Below the pieces are notes generated by a model that was not told where the DNA came from, did not search any database, and saw only the letters and a list, made by a program, of their open reading frames with translations. The position numbers and the translations under genes were made by a program. A stretch of DNA of 64,000 bases from Bacillota bacterium (GTDB taxonomy: Bacteria > Bacillota > Clostridia > Oscillospirales > Ruminococcaceae), in contig JAEZTV010000034.1 in NCBI GenBank assembly GCA_023421245.1, positions 207,057 through 271,056 of the forward strand, given 5' to 3'. Of this stretch, positions 18,002 to 26,540 are shown piece by piece. Every line of letters starts with the position of its first letter. Position 1 is the stretch's first letter.

Positions 18002-18931
18002 TTATGTTTTGGAATAGAAGTCGTAGATTATTTGCTCGCTCGGTTTTCCGTATACGCCATACCCTAAATCCTGCAACGCTTGGCTGGTTGGGTATAGATG
18101 ACCTTTCCAATCCCACAGACCAAACCCACGAATAAACTTGCGTAAAGCACACTGCTCAAACATCACGCGGTAATACTCGGCCTGTTCCTGTAAGGCAAGT
18201 TCACCCTGATGCGTCCAGTCATTTGGTATTAGTGACGATCCCTTTGTGGAAGGGCATCCGGCTTCGGCAAAGAAAAACGGCTTGCCCGCCTGCTTTACTA
18301 CAGCCTCGATTCGATCAAGCTGGCGCGGCCAATCGCCGATGGGGTAGTAACCGCTCGTTGAAATGACATCCAGTGCATCCCACCAAGAGACATGCTCCTC
18401 TTGATATTTATCGGTATTATAGGTGATAAGCCCGCCGTATTCTCCCCTCACCCGTTCAATTAAGCTTCGCCAATAATCCTCTTTGCGCTGCGCTTGAACC
18501 ATTTCGCACCCGATAATCAGCATCTCACAGCCTGTTCTCTGCGCAAGGCGCGCATAGTGCAGCTGATAGGAGGTATAGCTTTTAAACCATCTGCTCCATT
18601 TCGGCTCGCAGGGTACCTCGTTATCAAAAAAGTTAATATGGGCACGCCATGTTCCGTCCTCGCAGTTCACAAGCGGCTTAAGAATAACACGCAGCCCGAG
18701 ATCCTGCGCAAGACCGATCATCTCGCACAGCTCTGCATCGCTTGGCATATGATCGCCCGTATAATCCACATCTTCGCTATGCGCATTTTTTTGCAGTGCG
18801 GCAAGAGCAAGAATAACTGTGTTGCTTGCGGTACGTTGTTGCATCAATTGCAGTGATTGGCGCGATTGCTTGTCTGCATAGCTGCCTTTTCCAGTCATAA
18901 AGCCGAAGGTAAAGCCCTTAATATACTCCAT
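18002..18931 (-). CDS. GH113 family beta-mannanase-like glycosidase
   Basis: The roughly 309-residue protein matches GH113, a clan GH-A (beta/alpha)8 family. It starts MEYIKGFTFGFMTGKG, has LIIGCEMVQAQ carrying the likely acid/base Glu (about residue 145) and FFFAEAGCPS carrying the likely nucleophile Glu (about residue 225). No signal peptide is visible, so it probably acts in the cytoplasm on imported manno-oligosaccharides; characterised GH113 members are beta-1,4-mannanases, but specificity here is inference. Several in-frame ATGs exist at the start; ATG 18931 is chosen because family homology begins there. The LacI-type regulator lies directly upstream on the same strand. Confidence 0.82.
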   Translation of the reverse strand: MEYIKGFTFGFMTGKGSYADKQSRQSLQLMQQRTASNTVILALAALQKNAHSEDVDYTGDHMPSDAELCEMIGLAQDLGLRVILKPLVNCEDGTWRAHINFFDNEVPCEPKWSRWFKSYTSYQLHYARLAQRTGCEMLIIGCEMVQAQRKEDYWRSLIERVRGEYGGLITYNTDKYQEEHVSWWDALDVISTSGYYPIGDWPRQLDRIEAVVKQAGKPFFFAEAGCPSTKGSSLIPNDWTHQGELALQEQAEYYRVMFEQCALRKFIRGFGLWDWKGHLYPTSQALQDLGYGVYGKPSEQIIYDFYSKT

Positions 18932-18950
18932 TGTATATCCCATCCCATTC

Positions 18951-19000
18951 ATAAAATAAAACGGCAATTGCCCGTAGATATATTGCTTCGGGCAATTGCC
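18951..19000 (-). terminator. terminator/attenuator between LacI regulator and GH113 gene
   Basis: A perfect 11-bp inverted repeat (GGCAATTGCCC at 18963 and GGGCAATTGCC at 18990) is followed on the minus strand by GTTTTATTTTAT. It lies after the regulator stop and only about 20 bases before the GH113 start, so it could end the regulator transcript or attenuate readthrough. Confidence 0.7.
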
Positions 19001-19021
19001 TGCATATAAAGCCGTACAAAT

Positions 19022-20029
19022 CTACACGATTTTTTTGACCGAATTTTTAATTACAATCTTTCCGCTAATCAACTGTCTGCCGGAAACATAATTGATATTC
19101 TTCACCTTTTTGATGATGGTTTCCACTGCCGCTTGTGCCATCTTCTTCATATCGACCTCAACGGTAGTGATTGAAGGCTCTGAGATATCAGAAATCATAA
19201 AGTTATCAAAACCGACCACCGAGATATCGTCGGGTACCGAATAACCCGCCGCCTGTAAGCAGCGAATAAACCGATATGCTACCTCATCACAGTTGCATAC
19301 AAATGCGGTTGGCATCTTCTCCGGCAAAACGAAGTTAATATACCGGCCCACCTCGTCGCGGTCCGGGATGATAATATCATAGTTAAGCGGAATATCCGCC
19401 TCAATCAATGCCTTGTAGTAACCAAGGAAGCGGTCTTCGATGGAGCTCGTTGCCTTGATGTTACCAACAAAACCGATTTCACGGTGGCCATTTTTCACAA
19501 GGTAATCGGTGAGAATATAATTGCCGTAAAAATTATCGGTGAGTACCGTATCAATATTATGATGGTGCTCATAGAAATCCATAAACATAAACGGTTCTTG
19601 AATCTTGGAAATCAGCTCAATATATCCTGTGGAAACCTGCCCCATAATGATCAGTCCGTCCACCTTGGTATCTTGAATTATCTTTGGCAGAATAAGTGCC
19701 GCTTCATCCTCATCGCGAAGTACCTCAAGGATACCAAAGTAGTTTTGCGAAAGTAACTCAGAGAGCACATTTTGATATAAGCTCCAATAAAAAGAGTTGT
19801 TTACCTGCAAAAAACGTTCTGCGACCAAAATGCCGATGTTGCAGGTATATCCGTTTTTCATTGCCTTTGCGGAGCTGTTGTAGCGGTAACCCATCTCATC
19901 GGCAAGCTCGTGAATTCGTTCGCGCAGCTCTTCGCTAACGCCTTCCTTGCCGGCAAGTGCCTTAGAAACGGTAACATTACTAACATTCAGCCTGCGCGCA
20001 ATGTCGCCCATTGTCACATTCTTTTTCAT
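19022..20029 (-). CDS. LacI-family transcriptional regulator
   Basis: The 335-residue protein has an N-terminal LacI HTH (MGDIARRLNVSNVTVSKALAG, residues 7-27) with hinge helix (NSSAKAMKNG), then a periplasmic-binding-protein-like effector domain (NIGILVAERF, GLIIMGQVS, VVGFDNF, SITTVEVDM). Such proteins repress or activate sugar-utilisation genes in response to a carbohydrate. Its position immediately upstream of the GH113 gene suggests that it controls this gene; no transporter is adjacent. The effector is unknown. Confidence 0.92.
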   Translation of the reverse strand: MKKNVTMGDIARRLNVSNVTVSKALAGKEGVSEELRERIHELADEMGYRYNSSAKAMKNGYTCNIGILVAERFLQVNNSFYWSLYQNVLSELLSQNYFGILEVLRDEDEAALILPKIIQDTKVDGLIIMGQVSTGYIELISKIQEPFMFMDFYEHHHNIDTVLTDNFYGNYILTDYLVKNGHREIGFVGNIKATSSIEDRFLGYYKALIEADIPLNYDIIIPDRDEVGRYINFVLPEKMPTAFVCNCDEVAYRFIRCLQAAGYSVPDDISVVGFDNFMISDISEPSITTVEVDMKKMAQAAVETIIKKVKNINYVSGRQLISGKIVIKNSVKKIV

Positions 20030-20116
20030 GCTGCCAGTGCCTCATTCCCAAATTCATAAAACAATGCTGTAACCTAAAAAAATCTTGATTTAACTTAAAA
20101 TTAGCCTGTTAAACTT

Positions 20117-20145
20117 AGTCTACATGATATGTTGAATAATGTCAA
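20117..20145 (-). promoter_or_regulatory. promoter of the LacI regulator gene
   Basis: On the minus strand TTGACA and TAGACT are separated by exactly 17 bases, about 90 bases upstream of the regulator start. Confidence 0.6.
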
Positions 20146-20328
20146 AGGGGTTTTAGTAAAAAACAATCTTTTTATCATTATTTTTTACGCAAAAACAGCT
20201 GGAAGTGGTTAGAATAATTTATGCAACCCCGAAAGGCATTGTTTCACGCTTAAGTTTACAAATCGCACATGCAAATTAATAGTAATTATGATATAATAAA
20301 ATCCATAAAACCGTAAGGGGGAATCTCC

Positions 20329-20892
20329 ATGCCAACCGTATTTATTGTTGTGGCGGTAATCGCCGTAATTCTCGTGTTGTGGGCAATTAGTGCCTATAAC
20401 TCCTTGGTAAGAAAGAAAAATTATATTACCGAGGCTTGGTCAGGCATCGACAATCAGCTCAAACGCAAGGTAAATATCATCACAAATCTTGTGGATTCCA
20501 TCAAAATGCAGACAAAGTTTGAAAGTGATGTAATTGACAAGATTGCCGCTTCCCGCGCCGGAATGCTGTCACAGGATAAGGAAAAGGCAATGGCGGCAAG
20601 TGACGAGGTTACCCGTGTTATGCCGTCGGTGGTAGCGCTGGCGGAAAGCTATCCCCAGCTTGGCACCAACCAAAGCTATTTGAAACTGATGGCAGATATT
20701 AAAGACGTAGAAGACAAGGTTACCTATGCCAGAACACGCTATAATGTATGTGTAACCGATTATAATAACACCATTGCAATCTTCCCCAAAAGCATCATTG
20801 CCGGAATGTTCCGCTTTGGGCCGGAAAAGGTGTTTGAAATCGCTGCCGAAGAAAGAATTAATGCCGATAATCTACGCATTAGTGAGCTTTAA
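20329..20892 (+). CDS. lemA: LemA family protein
   Basis: The 187-residue protein has one N-terminal membrane helix (residues 3-22, VFIVVAVIAVILVLWAI) followed by the LemA helical-bundle domain (YNSLVRKKNYITEAWSGID, NYNNT-like DYNNTIAIFPKSIIAG). LemA is membrane-anchored with most of the chain outside or at the membrane; function is unsettled, but the gene is frequently paired with the HtpX-type protease as here. It begins a plus-strand unit; TGATATAAT at 20288-20297 is a plausible extended -10. Confidence 0.93.
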   Translation: MPTVFIVVAVIAVILVLWAISAYNSLVRKKNYITEAWSGIDNQLKRKVNIITNLVDSIKMQTKFESDVIDKIAASRAGMLSQDKEKAMAASDEVTRVMPSVVALAESYPQLGTNQSYLKLMADIKDVEDKVTYARTRYNVCVTDYNNTIAIFPKSIIAGMFRFGPEKVFEIAAEERINADNLRISEL

Positions 20893-20954
20893 CCGTTACT
20901 CCTTGTTCGCCAATGACTGCGGCACCACCACTCTATTAAAGGTATGGGTTTACA

Positions 20955-21902
20955 ATGGACTATAACAATGGCATTTCGTCCCCACTGTTCGTTCACGAAC
21001 AGGTTCGCGCCAACAAGATTAAAACCGTAATCTTACTGATATTCTTTGGTATATTGATTATCGGCATCAGTTGCCTGATCGGTTACCTGTACGGGCGTCT
21101 TGAATATGGCATCATCATCGGTGCCGGATACTGCGCATTTGTTATTCCCCTGCAGCTTGCGGCATCGAAAACCTCTGTGATATCTTCGGTGCATGGGCGC
21201 GCGGTTAACGAAAATAATCCAAATGAGCGGCGTGCTTTGCTTATGGTGGAGGGCCTGTCCCTCTCGGCAGGGCTTAAAACACCACCGCAGGTGTATATTA
21301 TACCCACCGCTACGCCCAACGCGTTTGCCGGCGGGCTAAAGCCGGATAGCAGTTACATCGGCGTAACCGAAGGGTTGTTAAGCATTCTTGATGACAGCGA
21401 GCTTGAGGGTGTTCTTGCCCACGAGATGGCGCATATCGTCCAACGGGATGTGCTGATTGCAACGGTATCTATTGCACTGCTTAGTATTGTCATCGCACTT
21501 GCCGGTATATTTTACCGAAGCACCATGTACGGTGGACGCCGCCGCAGCAATAACAATAAACAAGGCAGTTCCGGCGCTGGTATGTTGATTCTGGTAGGGC
21601 TTGCGGTCTATATCCTCTCTCGTCTGCTTGGAACAATCGTTAATCTTGCCATCTCGCGTAAGCGTGAGTATGCTGCCGATGCAAATGCCGTGCGCCTGTG
21701 CAGTAATTCTGCAGGTCTTGCAGACGCGCTTGAGAAGATCTCCAATGCAAGCGGGCGATACGACGCTAAAACCGTCAGCTCTTTGGGCGGTGACGAGATG
21801 TTGGCACTTTATATCTTTAACCCCAAGAAGAAACTTTCGGCATTGTTTTCAACTCACCCCCCCATAGAGGAACGCATCCGCAGGGTACGCAATATGTATT
21901 AA
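20955..21902 (+). CDS. htpX: M48 membrane zinc metalloprotease HtpX-like
   Basis: The 315-residue protein has two N-terminal membrane helices (residues 23-75), the zinc-binding HEMAH motif near residue 156, two further hydrophobic segments (residues 170-220) and the third ligand Glu in REYAADANAV near residue 237. HtpX proteases degrade misfolded membrane proteins. It lies 62 bases after lemA, a conserved partnership. Confidence 0.92.
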   Translation: MDYNNGISSPLFVHEQVRANKIKTVILLIFFGILIIGISCLIGYLYGRLEYGIIIGAGYCAFVIPLQLAASKTSVISSVHGRAVNENNPNERRALLMVEGLSLSAGLKTPPQVYIIPTATPNAFAGGLKPDSSYIGVTEGLLSILDDSELEGVLAHEMAHIVQRDVLIATVSIALLSIVIALAGIFYRSTMYGGRRRSNNNKQGSSGAGMLILVGLAVYILSRLLGTIVNLAISRKREYAADANAVRLCSNSAGLADALEKISNASGRYDAKTVSSLGGDEMLALYIFNPKKKLSALFSTHPPIEERIRRVRNMY

Positions 21903-21913
21903 CATAAAAATTT

Positions 21914-21942
21914 AAGGCAGGGATTAACCCTGCCTTTTTCTA
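21914..21942. terminator. bidirectional Rho-independent terminator
   Basis: AGGCAGGG-ATTAA-CCCTGCCT (21915-21935) is followed by TTTT on the plus strand and by TTAAATTTTT on the minus strand. It lies between the converging htpX and lipoprotein genes and abuts the stop codon of the latter. Confidence 0.85.
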
Positions 21943-22653
21943 GTTTTCTTCTAGCACAAACATGTCATGCTGCCAGCTGTAGGTAAGTGTTACATGCCGG
22001 CCTGCCTTCGTATCATAAACCTCACACGAAAAAGAGGTAGGCGATGCCTTGGCAAACCGGATGGAGGATTCAAAACCGGCTGCGCACAGGCCTTCGCAGG
22101 CAATCTGCTCAATCTCGCCGCCGGGCATTATCGTAAATATTTTGTAACTGCTGCCGTTTGTATCCGCCCATTGACCAAGCGTAAAATCTGGGTTGCCGTC
22201 GTTGTTGTAATCGTCAAATATGAGCGTAAACTCTTTCTCGAAATTGAGCATATCCGTATCAAATGCAACCGGCATGGTGTATAGTGCCTCTTGCGCGTGT
22301 GTGTCAGTATAGATTGCAAGGCGGTACAGCCCCTGATAGTTTGTGTCAAACATGCCGCCGTCTGGTATATACCGCGACGAATTGCGGTCAATAAACTCGC
22401 CTTCGGTCATCTCTACGTTGATATAGAGCATCATCCCATCTGCAAGCTTTACGCGATTACGCGATATTGTATGCGGAAACACAAGTTCAACAGCCGAAGG
22501 CATGGAGGACTCACTCACAATCTGCGGTGGAAAAACACTGTTGTTGTCATATTTATTGCGGCTGTTTACATGGTCTACACTGCCGTCCCCGCATGCACTC
22601 AGCAAGGCGGCACAGGCTGTAGTACAACACAATCCGATAGTATATTTCTTCAT
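21940..22653 (-). CDS. lipoprotein with a calcium-loop-like DxDxDG segment
   Basis: The 237-residue protein starts MKKYTIGLCCTTACAALLSAC, a lipoprotein signal with lipobox LLSAC. The mature part is mostly beta and contains DDYNNDGNPDFTLG, the acidic Dx[DN]xDG loop of FG-GAP/VCBS or dockerin-like calcium sites, so it may be a small beta-propeller-like fragment on the outer face of the membrane. GGGAAGGTGAAG precedes ATG 22653; the 47 extra upstream codons have no SD and are not included. I do not recognise a named family. Confidence 0.75.
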   Translation of the reverse strand: MKKYTIGLCCTTACAALLSACGDGSVDHVNSRNKYDNNSVFPPQIVSESSMPSAVELVFPHTISRNRVKLADGMMLYINVEMTEGEFIDRNSSRYIPDGGMFDTNYQGLYRLAIYTDTHAQEALYTMPVAFDTDMLNFEKEFTLIFDDYNNDGNPDFTLGQWADTNGSSYKIFTIMPGGEIEQIACEGLCAAGFESSIRFAKASPTSFSCEVYDTKAGRHVTLTYSWQHDMFVLEEN

Positions 22654-22753
22654 AGGCGACTTCACCTTCCCGCCGCGGCACAAAACGGCTACAAGCCCAT
22701 TGTTGCCACCATCAGCATACTTATTCGCGTTGTATCGCCGCCAAAAGCTGCCG

Positions 22754-23116
22754 CTAAGGAATTGAGAAAAATAAAAGCCGTACAATCCAAACAATTATGA
22801 AGATAATTAGTGTGCCGATATATACCGGGACATAGCGTTTGGCTGTCGGCTTAATATCATAAAATACATACGCACCTCCCACTACCGCAGCAAGTGGTAT
22901 CAGCAAAAATACCAATGGATGGGAATGCAGCGCATCCGAAAACCGCAAGGTAACAACTGCAAACACCGCACGCGTCATTCCGCAAGTAGGGCACGCTATG
23001 CCGGTAACGTTTCGTATGACACATCCCCCGTATACAAGCGCGTAAAGCCCAACAGCCCCAATAAGCATAAGCAGACCAAATATCACCATGATTAACCTGC
23101 GCAGTATTCCGTTCAT
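22754..23116 (-). CDS. DUF2752 membrane protein
   Basis: The 120-residue protein has three hydrophobic helices and the DUF2752 motif GIACPTCGMTRA near residue 40, a cysteine pair followed by Gly-Met-Thr-Arg. Function of the family is unknown. I start at ATG 23116 (MNGILRRL), with GGGAG eight bases upstream; the longer open frame runs into the hairpin repeat (copy 2) and is an artefact. It is 100 bases upstream of the lipoprotein gene on the same strand. Confidence 0.82.
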   Translation of the reverse strand: MNGILRRLIMVIFGLLMLIGAVGLYALVYGGCVIRNVTGIACPTCGMTRAVFAVVTLRFSDALHSHPLVFLLIPLAAVVGGAYVFYDIKPTAKRYVPVYIGTLIIFIIVWIVRLLFFSIP

Positions 23117-23220
23117 TATGCGTCTCCCTGGATTTGCGTTGATATGATTACCCATCACAAGGCGGCCAACGCGTAAGCGGTGGATCGCTGAGCATAAAGC
23201 GTATAATAGCCTCGCACGGA

Positions 23221-23423
23221 TATTATACCATAAACAGATTGCAAAACGACTAATGTCGTTTTGCAGAGGACATAGTCCTTGCAAATGCTGATTTCATCAG
23301 CATTTGCAGTTTATGGTGTAACATGGCCACACTCGTATTTTGCTATGCAAAATTCTCACACTCGGCTTTGCCGAGTTCATTCAAAGCAAAGCTTTGAATG
23401 TGGTTGTGGACATATTATACCAT
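23221..23423. repeat. tandem-hairpin repeat, copy 2 (one unit)
   Basis: This copy closely matches 16790-16985. It starts with TATTATACCATAAACAG and ends with TATTATACCATGAACA. It keeps the hairpins of copy 1: TGCAAAACG/CGTTTTGCA, AGGAC/GTCCT, the 13-bp TGCAAATGCTGAT stem with TTC loop, GTATTTTGC/GCAAAAT, ACTCGGC/GCCGAGT and CATTCAAAGC/GCTTTGAATG. Differences concentrate in loops (GAT to TAT, TCC to TTT, TAT to AAA); one stem position changes from a G-T to a G-C pair. Confidence 0.9.
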
Positions 23424-23557
23424 GAACACAACGTATGAGTGGTATAATGGCCCATCGTCGTAGGCGGGGCATAAAAATAAAGCTGTTTTTTATCCGCCCC
23501 CACGCACCTGCCGTTGATTTATTATATCAAAAGCAGGGTTTTTGTAAAAGAGCGTTC

Positions 23558-23585
23558 TTGCATTAGGCGCAAAATAGGGTATAAT
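23558..23585 (+). promoter_or_regulatory. promoter of glyA
   Basis: TTGCAT and TATAAT are spaced by 16 bases. Transcription from here would give a leader of about 190 nt before glyA. Confidence 0.55.
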
Positions 23586-23599
23586 ATCCGTATTACGAA

Positions 23600-23640
23600 T
23601 ATATGCGGGTTATTCTTATGCCCGCACTTGGCAACGGGCA
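23600..23640 (+). promoter_or_regulatory. glyA leader with two mutually exclusive stems
   Basis: TGCGGG (23604-23609) can pair with CCCGCA (23621-23626), while GCCCG (23620-23624) can instead pair with CGGGC (23635-23639). The shared middle strand makes the two stems exclusive. I could not match the leader to glycine, THF or ZTP riboswitch consensus by eye. Confidence 0.3.
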
Positions 23641-23782
23641 ATTATATAGTCTGTACCAACGTAACTTTGCAAGTAAGGTGTCGCCGAAACGTGCAGTTTC
23701 TTCGATACCCTATTATATACATACCAGAACACGCGGTTGTTTTGAGTATTGTTACTATCAACGTTTGAAAGGGCGGAACAGG

Positions 23783-25036
23783 ATGTTTAACAATCTTCTG
23801 GATACCATTGGTTTTGTAGGTGAAAGCGACAAAGAGGTTAGTGACGCGATGCAGCTTGAGCTGGAACGTCAACAGCGCAATATCGAATTGATTGCCTCGG
23901 AAAATATCGTCTCCCCCGCTGTTATGGCGGCAATGGGAAGCGTACTAACCAATAAATACGCCGAGGGCTACCCGGCAAAGCGCTACTATGGCGGATGCCA
24001 GTGCGTTGATATAGTTGAGAACATCGCGCGCGATCGTGCTAAAAAGCTGTTTGGTGCAGAGCATGCGAACGTTCAGCCGCACTCCGGTGCGCAGGCGAAT
24101 ATCGCTGTGTATTTTGCGCTGCTCAACCCCGGCGATACGGTATTGGGAATGAGCCTTGCACATGGCGGACACCTAACCCATGGCTCGCCTGTAAACATGT
24201 CGGGTAAATATTTTAACTTTATACCCTATACAGTAGACGACGATACCCATCGTATCAACTACGATAAAGTTGAGGCTCTTGCGACCGAGCACAAGCCCAA
24301 GATGATTGTAGCAGGTGCAAGTGCTTACCCCAGAGTAATTGGTTTTGAACGTCTTTCTGAGATTGCCAAAAAAGTCGGCGCTTATTTTATGGTTGATATG
24401 GCACATATCGCAGGGCTGGTCGCGGCCGGTGTACACCCCTCCCCCGTTCCTTATGCCGATGTTGTTACAACTACTACGCATAAGACACTGCGCGGCCCGC
24501 GCGGCGGATTGATTCTTTGCAAAGAGGAATATGCCAAAGCAATTGATAAGGCGATCTTTCCCGGTACACAGGGCGGACCGTTGATGCATGTCATCGCCGC
24601 GAAGGCGGTTTGTCTGGGTGAAGCACTTGAAGACGGATTTAAAGCATATCAGCAGAAGGTTGCAAGCAACGCCAATGTACTTGCCGGGGCGCTGGTCAAA
24701 CAAGGCTTTGATCTGGTTTCCGGCGGCACCGATAACCACTTGATGCTCGTTGATCTGCAAAAAGCGGGAATTACGGGCAAGGAGCTTGAACACCGCTTGG
24801 ATGAGGTTTATATCACAGTGAACAAGAACGCCATCCCCAATGACCCGCAAAGCCCGTTTATTACAAGCGGTATCCGCATCGGCACGCCTGCTGTAACCAC
24901 CCGTGGCTTTGGCGCACCCGAGATGGAGCAGATTGCCCGATTCATCTGCCTTGCCGCCACTGATTTTGAAGCAAAAGCAGACGAAATTCGCGAGGGTGTC
25001 AACGAGCTGTGCTCGAAATTCCCGCTGTACCAGTAA
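23783..25036 (+). CDS. glyA: serine hydroxymethyltransferase
   Basis: The 417-residue PLP enzyme is of normal GlyA length. It has IELIASENIVSPAV, the YPGKRYYGGC-type EGYPAKRYYGGCQ, DMAHIAGLVA and the lysine motif VTTTTHKTLRGPRGG (PLP Lys near residue 230). It interconverts serine and glycine while charging tetrahydrofolate. The ATG at 23783 has GGGCGG about seven bases upstream; the 60 in-frame codons upstream to 23603 lie in the leader and lack homology. Confidence 0.97.
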   Translation: MFNNLLDTIGFVGESDKEVSDAMQLELERQQRNIELIASENIVSPAVMAAMGSVLTNKYAEGYPAKRYYGGCQCVDIVENIARDRAKKLFGAEHANVQPHSGAQANIAVYFALLNPGDTVLGMSLAHGGHLTHGSPVNMSGKYFNFIPYTVDDDTHRINYDKVEALATEHKPKMIVAGASAYPRVIGFERLSEIAKKVGAYFMVDMAHIAGLVAAGVHPSPVPYADVVTTTTHKTLRGPRGGLILCKEEYAKAIDKAIFPGTQGGPLMHVIAAKAVCLGEALEDGFKAYQQKVASNANVLAGALVKQGFDLVSGGTDNHLMLVDLQKAGITGKELEHRLDEVYITVNKNAIPNDPQSPFITSGIRIGTPAVTTRGFGAPEMEQIARFICLAATDFEAKADEIREGVNELCSKFPLYQ

Positions 25037-25048
25037 GTACAATTGCAT

Positions 25049-25088
25049 CCCGCCCTGTTCCATTACTGAATAGGGCGGGCTTTGTTTG
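25049..25088 (+). terminator. Rho-independent terminator of glyA
   Basis: CCCGCCCT (25049-25056) and AGGGCGGG (25072-25079) form a GC-rich stem followed by CTTTGTTTG. Confidence 0.8.
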
Positions 25089-25232
25089 TACGCACAGGTT
25101 CACCGGGCGTCCCGAATTTATTACTTATGCAACAGCTTACTTAACGAATTCAGTTGTACGGCAAGAACATATGTGCTAAAATGATAGCAATATTACTCTT
25201 TCATTTCCACCAGATACAGGAGGGCTTTATTG

Positions 25233-26519
25233 ATGTCTGCACCGCTTGCGGATCAGATCCGCCCCGAAACCATTAACGACGTTGTCGGTCAACAGCACCT
25301 GTTAGGCGAGGGCCGGGTGCTCCGTAAGATAATAGAAACAAGGCAGATTCCAAACCTCATCTTTTACGGGCCGTCCGGCGTGGGCAAGACCACCGTCGCG
25401 CGCATCCTTGCACAGGTGGCGGGCAAACGTCTGCACAAGCTCAACGGCACGAGCGCCTCGGTATCCGACATCAAGCAGATTGTTGCCGAACTTGAAACCT
25501 TTGCGGGAACAAACGGCGTACTGCTTTATCTGGACGAGATTCAATACCTGAACAAAAAACAGCAGCAGTCGCTGTTGGAATATATTGAAAACGGACGTAT
25601 TACACTGATTGCCTCCACAACAGAAAACCCGTATTTCTATGTTTATGGGGCAATTTTAAGCCGCTGTACCGTTATGGAATTCAAACCGGTTTCTTCTGAT
25701 GATGTTATGCAGGCGGTCACGCGCGCGTTTGACTTGCTTGCAAAGCAGCGCAGCGAAAAGTATCAGCTCGCGTCTGGCGTTGCAAAAGCAATTGCCGAAA
25801 CGTGCGGCGGCGACGTGCGTAAGGCCATTAACGCGGTGGAGCTGCTTGCGCTCACCGCGCCGTTTGAAGGTGAAACCAGAACCGTCTCGCTGGAAGCGGT
25901 AACGGAGATTACAAACAAAAGCGCCACCCGGTATGACCGTGACGGCGATTCGCACTACGATATCCTTTCCGCGTTTCAGAAATCCATCCGCGGTTCGGAC
26001 GAGAACGCCGCATTGCATTACCTTGCACGGCTGCTCGAGGCAGGCGACATCATCTCGCCCTGCCGCCGCCTTCTTGTAACCGCCTGCGAGGATATTGGGC
26101 TTGCTTATCCACAGGCCATTACCATTGTAAAAGCCTGTGTGGACAGTGCTCACCAGCTGGGCCTGCCCGAGGCGCGTATTCCCCTTGCACAGGCGGTGAT
26201 TGTGCTATGTACCGCCCCAAAATCGAACACGGCTATCTGCGCCATTGATGCGGCGGCTGAGGATTTGCGCACCAAAAACACCGGTGATGTTCCGGTTCAT
26301 CTCAAAGATACCCACTACAGCGGCGCGCAAAAACTTGGCCGCGGCCTTACCTATCAGTATCCACACAGCTTCAAAAACAACTATACCATACAGCAATATC
26401 TGCCTGACAACATTAAGAATGCTCGTTACTATACATTTGGCGATAACAAAATAGAGCAAACCGCGAAGGCATTCCGTGACCGTCTGATTGCAGAAGACGA
26501 GAGCCGCGGCAAAGGATAA
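25233..26519 (+). CDS. rarA: replication-associated recombination protein RarA (MgsA)
   Basis: The 428-residue AAA+ ATPase is of the clamp-loader clade. DVVGQQHLLGEG lies at the N-terminus, Walker A GPSGVGKTT near residue 47, Walker B LYLDEIQYL near residue 100, and the SSTTENP-type sensor-1 motif (ASTTENPYF) follows. The MgsA C-terminal tetramerisation region (AALHYLARLLEAGD, DTHYSGAQKLGRG) completes it. RarA acts at stalled replication forks. ATG 25233 has GGAGGG eight bases upstream; a TTG three bases earlier is an alternative. Confidence 0.95.
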   Translation: MSAPLADQIRPETINDVVGQQHLLGEGRVLRKIIETRQIPNLIFYGPSGVGKTTVARILAQVAGKRLHKLNGTSASVSDIKQIVAELETFAGTNGVLLYLDEIQYLNKKQQQSLLEYIENGRITLIASTTENPYFYVYGAILSRCTVMEFKPVSSDDVMQAVTRAFDLLAKQRSEKYQLASGVAKAIAETCGGDVRKAINAVELLALTAPFEGETRTVSLEAVTEITNKSATRYDRDGDSHYDILSAFQKSIRGSDENAALHYLARLLEAGDIISPCRRLLVTACEDIGLAYPQAITIVKACVDSAHQLGLPEARIPLAQAVIVLCTAPKSNTAICAIDAAAEDLRTKNTGDVPVHLKDTHYSGAQKLGRGLTYQYPHSFKNNYTIQQYLPDNIKNARYYTFGDNKIEQTAKAFRDRLIAEDESRGKG

Positions 26520-26540
26520 AACGGAGGTGACGGTATAACT

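Noticed and set aside
23603..23782. N-terminal extension of glyA by 60 codons
   Set aside because: It falls in the leader, has no SiD-like ribosome site, and GlyA proteins start at MFNNLL-like sequence.
23540..23782. Known riboswitch (glycine, THF, ZTP) upstream of glyA
   Set aside because: I could not find the conserved core strings of these classes by eye; left only as an unclassified leader.
24173..25063. 296-codon minus-strand ORF
   Set aside because: Antisense to glyA, whose frame is a clear enzyme.
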